Shown in pieces: positions 1 through 7,384 of a stretch of 17,834 nucleotides of DNA; within the stretch, counting starts at the first letter, position 1, and each line of letters begins with the position of its first letter. Both the position numbers and the translations under genes were made by a program. The notes beneath the pieces are model-generated. The model was given only the letters and a program-made list of their open reading frames with translations, ran no database searches and was not told where the DNA came from. The DNA is from Dunaliella salina. Its lineage: Eukaryota > Chlorophyta > Chlorophyceae > Chlamydomonadales > Dunaliellaceae. The stretch covers positions 317,900-335,733 of the forward strand of contig MU069673.1 of the NCBI GenBank assembly GCA_002284615.2, written 5' to 3'.

Positions 1-240
1 AGGCTAGAGATCCAGCTCATCGAGCTTTCTACGGAAGAGTTCAGCAAGTACATCAGGATGACCTACCACATTTGTTGAGTCTTGCATGTTTCTGTGCTTC
101 AGGCTTGTCGGGCATGCAGTGTGGACCTGTGCTGTAGGCTTGTTGTTTGTTCTGGTTGTGTCACTCATTGAGTATGTGCGCCAAAGCACTTCTTTCTCTT
201 ATTTGAGCTTCCACTGTCATTGTAGCCTGAGTCATACACT

Positions 241-327
241 GCACACCTGTTTGCAGATCCACATCAAAAGTCAAATAGTCTGAGTTGTAAAGCACACCTG
301 TTTGCAGCTCCACATCAAAAGTCAAAT
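241..327. repeat. 36-bp direct duplication
   Basis: 241-276 and 292-327 match at 35 of 36 positions, both starting GCACACCTGTTTGCAG and ending ACATCAAAAGTCAAAT. The period is 51 bp. The near identity points to recent duplication. Confidence 0.95.
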
Positions 328-401
328 GAATCGGGATTGTTTTCACTTTGCCCACAATGAATGTAGGTCATTGTGTCACTTCTGCTCCCAGCTTCCTCAG
401 C

Positions 402-603
402 TCCCTGTGTTGATTGATCCTGTGTTGATCATGACCTTTCCTGGTTGATGCTGCATTGCTCCTGATCCTGTGTTGGTTCATCCTGTGTTGATCCTGATCT
501 TTCTTGATTGATCCTTGACCTTTCCCGATTGGTCCTGCGTTGATCCTGATCTATCCTGATTGATCCTGTGTTGAACCTGATCTGTGTTGATACTGTGTGG
601 ATG
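402..603. repeat. Degenerate short tandem repeat (TGTTGATCCTGAT type)
   Basis: Variants of TGTGTTGATCC and TTGATCCTGATC recur through this stretch with changing spacing. It is an old minisatellite. ORFs over it are repetitive and not credible genes. Confidence 0.8.
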
Positions 604-804
604 GACGATCGTCTTCTGTCATACATTCTCAAATGGACAGTTGACTTTCATGGAGCCTCGTTCTTTGCGTTCCCATGCCTTCCTCCTTCATCAGCTTCAG
701 CGTTCAGGTGCAATCAAGAATTGGATGTGAATGGTCTTGCAGGTAGGCTGCATGGCACACACCCTGCCCCTTTTCGATGGCCAGCCTGTGCCCCCTGAGG
801 CCAA

Positions 805-1116
805 GTGGTGTGCGCTTGAAGTGACACAGGTGTGAGGTGCATGTACAGGATGTACTAAATGTGGGCGCTGGTTGAGCTCTTGCGGTGGTGCAGAGGAGGA
901 GAAGGCACGTATGGTGTTCTCTGGAAGTGAAACAGGTGTGAGGTGCATGCACAGGATGCACTGGATGTACGCACTGGTTGAACTCTGACGGTGATGCAAG
1001 AGGTGAATGCGCGTATGGTGTGCTCTAGAAGTGGTACGAGAGAGATTTATGGACTGGATGTACTGGATGTACGCATTGGATGAGCTCTGGCGTTGCTGCA
1101 AGAGGTGAATGCATGT
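805..1116. repeat. Minisatellite, three diverged ~105-bp units
   Basis: Units at about 805-910, 911-1014 and 1015-1116 each begin (A/G)TGGTGTxCxCT. All share a GGATGTAC-like core, a GAGCTCT/GAACTCT segment and an end like AGAGGTGAATGC. The first two also share CAGGTGTGAGGTGCATG. The minus-strand ORF here is a translation of the repeat. Confidence 0.85.
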
Positions 1117-1125
1117 AAACATTGG

Positions 1126-1131
<6 letters not shown>

Positions 1132-1205
<74 letters not shown>
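1132..1205. repeat. (CA)37 microsatellite
   Basis: This is an uninterrupted 74-base CA tract just after GCGCGCG. Confidence 0.98.
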
Positions 1206-1206
<1 letters not shown>

Positions 1207-1562
1207 CTATCCTTGGTTAACTCGGACAAAAGTCTTATTCTCCATCAGTAATGGTGCTTCCGTCCATCAGTGTGTGCAGCACTGTTGTGCTCCGTTCAGG
1301 CTGCTGCCCTCTCGCAAACATAGCACCAAATTAGATCTGTTTTGTGGATGTCATAGGAAGCTGGACAATTTGTGCTTCTGCACCCAAAAAAAATGTGAGG
1401 CTGTATAGACTAAGGCAGGCAACAAGTGCTCGTGCGAGCTCGGAGCAACAATAAAAAAGTCTTATCCAGGTAAATCATACCACATCCAGACCATGTCTTC
1501 AATCATGTCCAGGCACTAGGATCTCAAAGTATCTTGACCGTACACTTAAAACCAAGTCTTAG

Positions 1563-1658
1563 TCTGTTGTCCAAAATGAAGATCTCTTGCCAGCTACCTC
1601 ACACAAGATGTACCTACAAAGCATGTTAGCTGAGACACCCCAGCCGACAAGAGATAAG
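1563..1658 (+). CDS. Possible upstream exon of the pseudouridine synthase
   Basis: In the frame ending AGAGATAAG followed by a GTGAGG donor (1659), the sequence reads HKMYLQSMLAETPQPTRDK. It recalls the K-x-Y-x-A-L segment that follows the catalytic region in RluA enzymes, and it ends in phase 0, which suits the next exon at 1758. The 99-bp intron would end CACACAG. The acceptor is unclear: an AG at 1562 or the better CTCTTGCCAG near 1592. A segment the family usually has between this part and the next exon seems missing, so the exon may be wrong. Confidence 0.25.
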
Positions 1659-1757
1659 GTGAGGTACAGCAAGGTTGCAACACTATATCTGCCCACATGA
1701 GCAGCTGAGCAGAAACACAGCCAACGAGAGAAAGCTTGCCTTTGTGGCTGCACACAG

Positions 1758-1865
1758 GTTGAAAAGGTGAAACTGTCTGAGGAGGCCTCAGAGTGCTGGG
1801 GAGTGGACCCAGGGGCTGCTGCTTACCAGTCCACTGTAAAGCTCATAACTGGCCGTACGCACCAG
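1758..1865 (+). CDS. Pseudouridine synthase exon (ends TGRTHQ)
   Basis: This exon has 36 codons in phase 0 after a CACACAG acceptor. It reads VEKVKLSEEASECWG... and ends STVKLITGRTHQ directly before a GTGGGA donor at 1866. TGRTHQ is the first half of the RluA TGRxHQIR motif. The frame is open back to about 1701, so the true acceptor could lie further left. Confidence 0.8.
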
Positions 1866-1982
1866 GTGGGATGCAGCGGGCATTGTTTTTGGTAGTATGG
1901 AAGATGCACGAGGGTAGAGTGACATGGGCAACGCCCAAAAACCCAAGATTTGCAAGATGATTGGAGGTTGGGATAATTATGC

Positions 1983-2023
<41 letters not shown>

Positions 2024-4652
2024 ATGATGACGATGATGATGGTGGTGGTGATGGTGGTGGTGGTGCATGATGAGTGTGGCATTTGCAACACCTAGGATTA
2101 TGAGTGTGGGAAGGTGGTCCCAGAGGCAGTCGCTTGCAAATCCTGGTGAGGGATGGGTGTTCATACATTTTCTATCACTTTTCGCTCAATGTCCTTCAAA
2201 AGTTTGCTTGCTTGGGAGTGTCAATGAGTCTGCATTGCTGTTTCTTTGTACGGCCTGAGCTGTGTCATGACCGTCTCAGTTGGCTGAGCAAGGGCATGGC
2301 ACTATGTATTCAAAGAGACTCCCACCATGATTCAGGCTAGTTGAGAGTAAATTCTAAGATTTAATGGCAGTATGTAGAGGTCTGTTGAGGTCTGCCTTAT
2401 ATTATAAGAAGGTTTGCATGAAGCATGAAGGTCAGCATCTTTGTGCACTGCCTGATTCCAAGGCCTTGCTGCAAAATACCATTTTGTGCAAGCCATTCCT
2501 TTTGAGTGGGTCCATGATTCACTGGTTAAACCACCATTTCTGTTTTTTTGCATCTGCTCAGCCATTGATCCGTGCCTTTGATTTTTTTTGTGGTCAATTA
2601 CTGATTTCCCATCACTTTTGTCTTCTTGCTCAGGTGACAAATCAACAGCGTGCTTGTGAACTCGCTGGGTCATGCTGTCTGTCTTGTTGCAAGCGCTCTG
2701 TTCTGCAGCCATGAAAAGGTAGAAGCCTCTTCTTACTTGAGACTTGCTCAGGGCAAAGCACTCAATTGACATGCCACTGCTTCTGATGTGTCTGCAGATA
2801 CGTGCACAGTTTGCTGCATGCAATTGCCCCTTGCTCGGCGACAACTTGTACGAGGCCCTGGCAGCACGATGGTTCGAGAGTGGTGTCAGCACTAATACCA
2901 CCATCGACGGCAATGGTGAGAACAACTGATTCTAGACATGAAAAGCAATTGAAAAATGATTTCGTCGGGCATGGCTGGTGTGTGTCTATTGATACTTGTG
3001 ATAAAAACTAGGCATGGCTCCCAGGGGAAGCTCGGTTTGGTAGGGAAGCAGTGTGGTGCATCATGGCTTAAAGCAACACTTCCGAGGAGATGTGATTTCT
3101 GGTGGCATTGGTTTACTTGTTTCCACCCCCGTGCAGCGCGAAGGGAAGACGTACTCGTAATTTTTCAATTGATGAGTTGACAAACCAATTTTCTAGACCT
3201 GAAAAGTTATTCGTGATCTGGTTCTGCTTAATTCTTGCTTGCGTGCAATGGTTTGGCTGCTTTGTTTGCATTGGTCGCCTCGCCCTGAGCCTAACAGCAT
3301 GCTTATCAGTAACGACACAATCCAATAGCACGTAACCAACCGATAACCTTGCCCTGATCAATTCAATTTGACAGCACACATCCAACCAACAACACAATTT
3401 GACTGCATGCATCCAACCAAAACATCACACCAACAACCTTGCCCTGATCTCAGCAGCATGCATACAACCGGCTGTTGCTAGCTGTTGGATTGTGTTGTTG
3501 GTTGTGTGCACAATATGCATAATCCGACACCATGCATCCAACAACAACAGGAATGCAGCAGGTCCAAGAGTTTGAATCCAACTAACGACCAAGGAGTGAA
3601 GGCATCATGCCCTGTTTGGGCTGCACAGGAATGGAAGTGTAACGCTGTGAAGATTCCTCTTTTTTGCCATCTCAGTTGCTGCTCCCTGCTTCGCCTGCGT
3701 CAAGCATGGCAATTCCCATTGATCCTTTCAACGTCGACATGTTTTGACCTCTAAACCCTGTTCAAACACAAGCCAGTGACATCCATGTCGCACCCAGGGC
3801 CAGAGGACAAATTTGCCTATTTTGTGGCAACCATGTTCTGAAGCGTTTTAATTCACACGTGCTGTTGTTTTTATCATGCTGTCGCGTTACTCTGTGTTGC
3901 ATCGCAAGGGCTTCAGGGCCCTGGTCTGCACAGGTGGTGTCCCCATGACCCCATGCATTTGCATCTCCTTGTTAAATCAAGGAGGCCACCCTGCTGCCTA
4001 GTAAAACGTTTTCCCTTGCCTTTAATGTTGTTTTGTGGATTGCAGCAAATATCGCTGGGATTCCCAAAAATAAGCAACCTGCAGTATTGCAGAAGTGCCC
4101 AGAGTATACACAACTGCAGGCACCCACCTTCTTCCCCTCCCTTCTTGAATTCTCGTGGCACTGGTTGGCATGAGTGCGAAGATCGATCTACTAAGGTGTA
4201 ATTTAATCGACAGTCACACAGTTGCGCTCATGCTGCCAACACCCTCGCTGGCTTTGTTCCCAGGTGGTAGCGATTGGTGCCGCGCGGCCCAGAAGGACCC
4301 ATCACAGCCTGTGGGCTTGCAGGTAGGCCGCAGCATACTTTGTTTGGAAAAATTCTCTCCTACCAAACAAGGCTGGACATTCTCGATGAAGGGGGGTCAT
4401 TTTTTGTGGAGGTCAAGATCGAGGCCACATCTGTGCAGCACTCAGCTGTTTCGCACCATCCACTGAAGCCTGCAAATGCAAGCTTGCTTAAAAGTTTTGC
4501 GGCACTGCTCTTCAGCTGGCTCGGGCTTTCTTGTGCCTTTGCAGGCCTGGCAAATGGAAGTCCTGGAGGATGGACCATACTTTGGCCCTGCCCCTGTTAT
4601 CTTCCAGGCAGGGCCGCCCTGGTGGTGGGCTGGAAACGAGTTTGGCGACTGA
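1758..4652 (+). CDS. RluA-type RNA pseudouridine synthase gene, 3' part (four exons)
   Basis: Isomerises uridine to pseudouridine in RNA; the nearest match I recall is the plant/algal organellar class (PUS6-like). Four exons join in frame to 130 residues and a stop: 1758-1865, 2798-2915, 4264-4322 and 4545-4652. Joined, they give LITGRTHQ + IRAQFAACNCPLLGDNLY, the conserved TGRxHQIR...PLxGDxxY motif of the family, then PSQPVGLQ + AWQMEVLEDG and a Trp-rich end (AGPPWWWAGNEFGD, stop TGA 4650-4652). Every intron begins with GT and ends with AG (1866-2797, 2916-4263, 4323-4544). Asn stands where the family usually has Gly before PLLGD. The catalytic Asp region (HRLD...) must lie upstream and I could not find it, so the gene is incomplete here. 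The family is secure; target RNA and compartment are inference. Confidence 0.82.
1866..2797 (+). other. Pseudouridine synthase intron (932 bp)
   Basis: The intron begins GTGGGA and ends TGTCTGCAG. It contains the compound trinucleotide repeat at 1980-2065. ORFs across that repeat encode only poly-His/Gln or poly-Ser/Ala and are not genes. Nothing else was recognised. Confidence 0.75.
1980..2065. repeat. Compound trinucleotide repeat (TGC)n(TGA)n(TGG)n
   Basis: About eight TGC units pass into about ten TGA units (one changed to CGA), then TGG units with one TGA. All three blocks share the TGN register, so they probably arose by slippage and point change from one tract. It lies within an inferred intron. 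Confidence 0.97.
2798..2915 (+). CDS. Pseudouridine synthase exon (IRAQ...PLLGDNLY)
   Basis: The acceptor is TGTCTGCAG (ends 2797) and the donor GTGAGA (2916). IRAQFAACNCPLLGDNLYEA completes the HQIR motif begun in the preceding exon and supplies the PLLGD-x2-Y motif. The exon ends one base into a codon, and the next exon supplies the other two. Confidence 0.85.
2916..4263 (+). other. Pseudouridine synthase intron (1348 bp)
   Basis: The intron begins GTGAGA and ends TTCCCAG. It holds an ATCCAACCAA-rich patch at 3330-3550 with a 16-bp inverted repeat (3383-3398 and 3489-3504). It also holds two copies of AACCTTGCCCTGATC, near 3346 and 3437. No further exon was recognised. Confidence 0.65.
3383..3504. 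repeat. 16-bp perfect inverted repeat in an intron
   Basis: CAACCAACAACACAAT at 3383-3398 is the exact reverse complement of 3489-3504, with a 90-bp spacer. It is low-complexity AAC-rich sequence and may come from slippage. Confidence 0.85.
4264..4322 (+). CDS. Pseudouridine synthase exon (DPSQPVGLQ)
   Basis: The acceptor is TTTGTTCCCAG and the donor GTAGGC at 4323. With the one-base overhang of the preceding exon it reads GGSDWCRAAQKDPSQPVGLQ. The P-x-GLQ segment is typical of the C-terminal half of RluA enzymes. The phase fits both neighbours. Confidence 0.75.
4545..4652 (+). CDS. Pseudouridine synthase terminal exon
   Basis: The acceptor is TTGTGCCTTTGCAG (ends 4544). It has 35 codons, AWQMEVLEDGPYFGP... 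to AGPPWWWAGNEFGD, and a TGA stop at 4650-4652. The Trp-rich end continues the GLQA-type strand of the family. Confidence 0.8.
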   Translation, partial: AWQMEVLEDGPYFGPAPVIFQAGPPWWWAGNEFGD

Positions 4653-4763
4653 TTCGTAGCATGCTAGAGCCTTTCCCTTTTTTTCTTCTGCTGTGATGCA
4701 ACTGATCTGTGACAAGATAAGTCCTACCAACCCCATCTGTGCTTGTATGGACATGTCAGCAGG

Positions 4764-4808
4764 CTAGCAGTCACTTTTCGTGACTGAAGATCTCTTCCTG
4801 TAAATCCT
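4764..4808. repeat. Dispersed ~45-bp repeat, copy 1
   Basis: It begins CTAGCAGTCA, contains TTCGTGACTGA and ends TTCCTGTAAATCCTT. A related copy lies at 6695-6740. Inside it AGTCAC and GTGACT form a small hairpin. The repeat overlaps the candidate TGTAA site, so that signal may belong to the repeat. Confidence 0.6.
4799..4803 (+). terminator. Candidate TGTAA polyadenylation signal
   Basis: A TGTAA pentamer lies about 147 bp after the pseudouridine synthase stop. TGTAA is the usual poly(A) signal of volvocalean green algae. A five-base motif is common by chance, so this rests mainly on position. Confidence 0.35.
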
Positions 4809-5162
4809 TTGAACCCTATATCTTATGGGGTTAATCATAACGGAAGATACCATAGAGAGAATGGATCATTACGCAAAGATATATTTTTGGGGCTTTGCAT
4901 AAGATTTACAGCTCGCAATTGATTGTTGGGCTGGAGCAGAGTTATGGGGCAAAAACTGGGGATGGACGCCCATGCAAACCTGCCCCTCCAGGCACCCACA
5001 ACTGGCTTGCAAGTTCATGAATCAAACTTCCGATTTCACCACGCAAGCACTTATGAAACACTCTATCATGAAAGTTTAGATTTGTTTGCTGCATGTTTGC
5101 CTCCACACCCCCAGCAGCCTACGCCATGGGCATGCGGCACTGACCCTGGTTCCTGCACAGAG

Positions 5163-5497
5163 ACCCCGCACCAATGGTTACAATGTTTAGGGACCTTCAG
5201 CCAGAGCGTTCGGCTGACCAGTCTGTGACTGGTCTACGCCAGTCAAAAAGAAATCCATGAGCTCAGAAATGTAATGGAAAAGCTTGTTCTTTTGGGAAAG
5301 AAAATCAAAGACCAAGGGCGCGGTGACATGTTGCACGCAAGGTTCAATTCGAGAGATACTGGCTAACAGCTGAAGTTGGACAGTTGAAACAGCTCAAAAT
5401 ACTTCCGCCAAACTTGGCACACCTCAGGACATAGGCACTTAAAGAGGACGTGGGCCTCATCTTGATCCTCCTGCAGGTTGCACCTAAACCCCGCACC
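5163..5497 (-). mobile_element. 5'-truncated LINE (315 bp) with 10-bp TSD
   Basis: ACCCCGCACC occurs at 5163-5172 and 5488-5497 and flanks 5173-5487. Read on the minus strand, the insert encodes the C-terminal zinc-knuckle part of a LINE reverse transcriptase (DEAHVLFKC), then an ISELMDFF segment and QPNALAEGP. It ends with the tail ...GCTGAAGGTC...ACATTGTAACC. The same ISELMD...LAEGP end and tail close the LINE at 8612-11384, so both belong to one family. The protein is broken by a stop (FSC*PVS) and a frameshift, so the copy is dead. It sits inside the left foldback arm and is therefore younger than it. Confidence 0.8.
5176..5214 (-). repeat. LINE 3' tail, minus-strand copy
   Basis: On the minus strand: CCGAACGCTCTGGCTGAAGGTC...ACATTGTAACC. 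It is the 3' end of the 315-bp insertion. Confidence 0.85.
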
Positions 5498-5600
5498 CTT
5501 GCGTGCATGGCCCTGACTCCCAACTGTGCACACAAACCCCCCCTTTTGCCCATCCCAGGATTCCGAATATGTAGGTTTCATTCGGAATTGACACATGAGC

Positions 5601-5687
5601 TCCAAAAGTTATGCTTCCTACACCCTCCTGCAATGCGATATATTTTTTGCTCACAAACAGGAGCCTCCAGGAAGCATAACTTTTGGA
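5601..5687. repeat. 19-bp perfect inverted repeat at the foldback centre
   Basis: TCCAAAAGTTATGCTTCCT (5601-5619) pairs perfectly with 5669-5687 across a 49-nt loop. A further CTCCTG/CAGGAG pair (5625-5630 and 5658-5663) lies in the loop. GATTCCGAATAT (5559-5570) pairs with 5716-5727 outside. A transcript could fold into a hairpin of about 170 nt. Confidence 0.92.
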
Positions 5688-5713
5688 ACACAAGGGTGAT
5701 CCAATTAAAAACT

Positions 5714-5904
5714 ATATATTCGGAATCTTGAGATCGAGAACTATCGATTGGTATATGTATGGGTCCAATCGGAGAAGGTCGGTGGGGGTGGGTGGTCGAG
5801 GGGGTCCTGGACTTTTTGGGACCCCCCTCCAGAATTTTTATGGGACAGTTTCACGAGATTTAAAATATATCATCGGCTTCCTGAGTTCGAGAACTGTCTG
5901 ATGG
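5714..5904. repeat. Two diverged ~40-bp direct repeats
   Basis: 5714-5750 and 5865-5904 share ATATAT..CGG...CTTGAG/CCTGAG..TCGAGAACT and end GATTGG/GATGG. The spacing of about 150 bp suggests a tandem duplication explains the longer right foldback arm. Confidence 0.6.
5800..5826. repeat. GC-rich hairpin
   Basis: GGGGGTCC (5800-5807) pairs with GGACCCCC (5819-5826) around an 11-nt loop, in the extra DNA of the right foldback arm. Confidence 0.7.
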
Positions 5905-6257
5905 CACCCTCTTTGGGTGAATTGAGTCAGTGCCATGCGCGCAAGGGTGTGGGCTGCAGGGGGTGTAGAGGCGAACGTGCGGCAAACCAGTTCAAACTTC
6001 CAGGATAGAGACAATGTATGATGTGATTATGCATGGTGAAGTCAGGAGGGCAGTTATAACTAATTAGTGGACTTGCAAGCCAGTCGTGGGTGCCTGGAAG
6101 GACAAGCATGCATTGGCGTCCGCTGCTCAGCTTTTGTCCCATAATTCTGCTGCAACTTACTTTTCCAGTATGGTAAGTATGCAGATGGATAGCTATTTCA
6201 GGAAGGAGCAGATTGATACCCTTTTCGTCCAGCTAGGGTTACTGCATGGCGAGTTTT

Positions 6258-6273
6258 GGGGTGGGTGGGTGGG
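6258..6273 (+). other. G-quadruplex motif
   Basis: GGGGTGGGTGGGTGGG has four G3+ runs with single-T loops, the classic parallel quadruplex pattern. A fifth run (GGG at 6277-6279) follows. It is in intergenic DNA, with no role visible. Confidence 0.75.
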
Positions 6274-6395
6274 TCAGGGCGGTCTCACCCAATTTTTGGG
6301 CATGTATTCCACTACTTTTTTTTAATGCTCCTCTCACAAACCACGAATTTTGCTCGTGTTGTAGGTGAAGAAATGGGGTAGGAATGGGAGAAGTC

Positions 6396-6460
6396 GATGT
6401 AATTTCATTTGATTTGATTTACTTCGATTTGATTTGGTTTGGTCTCACTTGATTTTATCT
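6396..6460. repeat. TTTGATTTGATT-type low-complexity tract
   Basis: Irregular TTTGA and TTTGG pentamers repeat here. Confidence 0.75.
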
Positions 6461-6694
6461 TTTATTTATCGCAGTCCCGACACCCTTTCAGTCGAGGTTG
6501 TTCGCATCATGTTGAATTCCACACATGCATCATTTAAAGGAATTAGCCATGCAGGATTAGCTGCATGCCAGCTTCAAATGCACTCAGCTTCAAGTTTGCA
6601 ATCCCAGGATCTTTGATTTCTGGTCTGCTTCGACCTCTCTACTCCAACAAGTCGGCGGTCCCTTAATTGTGCCTCCTTTGTAACCTCCTTTAGC

Positions 6695-6740
6695 CTAGCA
6701 GTCATAAGCTTCGACTGATGGCTTCTTTCCTGTAATCCTT
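6695..6740. repeat. Dispersed ~45-bp repeat, copy 2
   Basis: CTAGCAGTCA...TTCGACTGATGG...TTCCTGTAATCCTT aligns with 4764-4808 apart from small gaps. No TSD was seen at either copy. Confidence 0.6.
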
Positions 6741-7384
6741 GTTGTGACGATCAATAGGATTTACTCCACCATGCCCTTGAAGAAACACTCCTACCTTCCC
6801 TAAATTATTATGGAGTGCCCTTCCCGGGATCTTGCAGACCTGCGCACTCAGTTCCATCATTTGTTCTGCTGTCCACCTCTAGGTAGTCCAAACCACGCCT
6901 CAGAGACTTCATGAACCAAGCTGATGTCTTAGCATCAGCCAAATTTGTGTCAGCATGCTTGAGATGCTGTGCCTGAGTTTTGAGCACTGCTTTCTCTTAA
7001 GCCCGAATTGGTCTGGTTACAGGGCTCCATGTTCCCGCCCAGCTGCCCTTGTAGGCGGATAAAGCGAGAAACCTTACTTTCAAGGGTAAATTACCCTGCC
7101 TAACCTTCTCTAAAGTAATAGCAGAAGTAAAATCATTTAATGCATGCTGGCCACAACAAGCATTAATGAAAGACTCGACCATCAGCACCACTGACAGCCC
7201 CACCAAGAAGAGCAGGCATTGGGCAGCTAAAACTTATGTGGGTCTGGCGGGTTATTACCCACCCGATCCCGCTCAGATGCCCGCTTGCGGCATACATAGC
7301 GATGTACCCTTCTCTTACTTTCCATTACCCTTACCTTATCAGCCATCCGTCCAGTAGTGCGCCTCGCTGTCCCCTAGGCTTGCT

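Larger units (their letters stand above)
1..1757. other. Repeat-rich region left of the recognised exons
   Basis: No gene can be supported here beyond a weak exon at 1563-1658. The stretch holds the 241-327 duplication, the 402-603 degenerate tandem repeat, the 805-1116 minisatellite and a CA tract. Since the pseudouridine synthase needs more N-terminal sequence, part of this is probably intron with unrecognised exons. Confidence 0.5.
4653..4927. other. 3' flank of the pseudouridine synthase
   Basis: This is presumed 3' UTR and downstream DNA. It holds the 45-bp repeat and TGTAA motif and no ORF worth calling. Confidence 0.5.
4928..6155. mobile_element. Large imperfect inverted repeat (foldback), left arm interrupted by a LINE
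   Basis: The left arm (about 4928-5172 plus 5498-5619) matches the reverse complement of the right arm (about 5669-6155). Shared blocks include the GGACGCC/GGCGTCC area, CACCCACRACTGGCTTGCAAG, CACCCTTGCGYGCATGG, GATTCCGAATAT and the central 19-bp stem. The right arm carries about 130 extra bp; the left arm carries a ~50-bp partial duplication and the LINE insertion. Fragments of reading frame show in both arms (for example ELASQLWVPG on the minus strand of the left arm), so the arms may be two head-to-head copies of a decayed element of unknown family. No TSD or terminal motif was found for the whole. Confidence 0.65.
6156..7384. other. Intergenic stretch with an unexplained minus-strand coding-like segment
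   Basis: No recognised gene. On the minus strand 7206-6997 is open (ALNDFTSAITLEKVRQ...). After one TAA the same frame continues to about 6820 with plausible protein (SAWFMKSLRRGLDYLEVD). I cannot assign it; a decayed transposon ORF is the simplest guess. The plus strand shows no reverse transcriptase upstream of the RNase H remnant at 7385. Confidence 0.3.

Noticed and set aside
402..603. CRISPR-like array
   Set aside because: The repeats are short, variable and without unique spacers of constant length, and the genome is eukaryotic.
1109..1229. ORFs across the CA tract on both strands
   Set aside because: They encode only Thr-His or Cys-Val repeats from the microsatellite.
1352..1384. HRKLDNLC in the + strand, resembling the catalytic HRLD motif of pseudouridine synthases
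   Set aside because: It has an extra Lys, lacks the Ser-Gly that should follow, meets a stop soon and has no convincing splice sites.
1823..2168. Minus-strand ORFs with poly-His/poly-Gln or poly-Ser/poly-Ala
   Set aside because: They are translations of the trinucleotide repeat inside an inferred intron, open in several frames for that reason.
5216..5234. GACCAGTC/GACTGGTC hairpin as a terminator
   Set aside because: It lies inside the coding end of the truncated LINE, and intrinsic terminators do not apply to nuclear genes.
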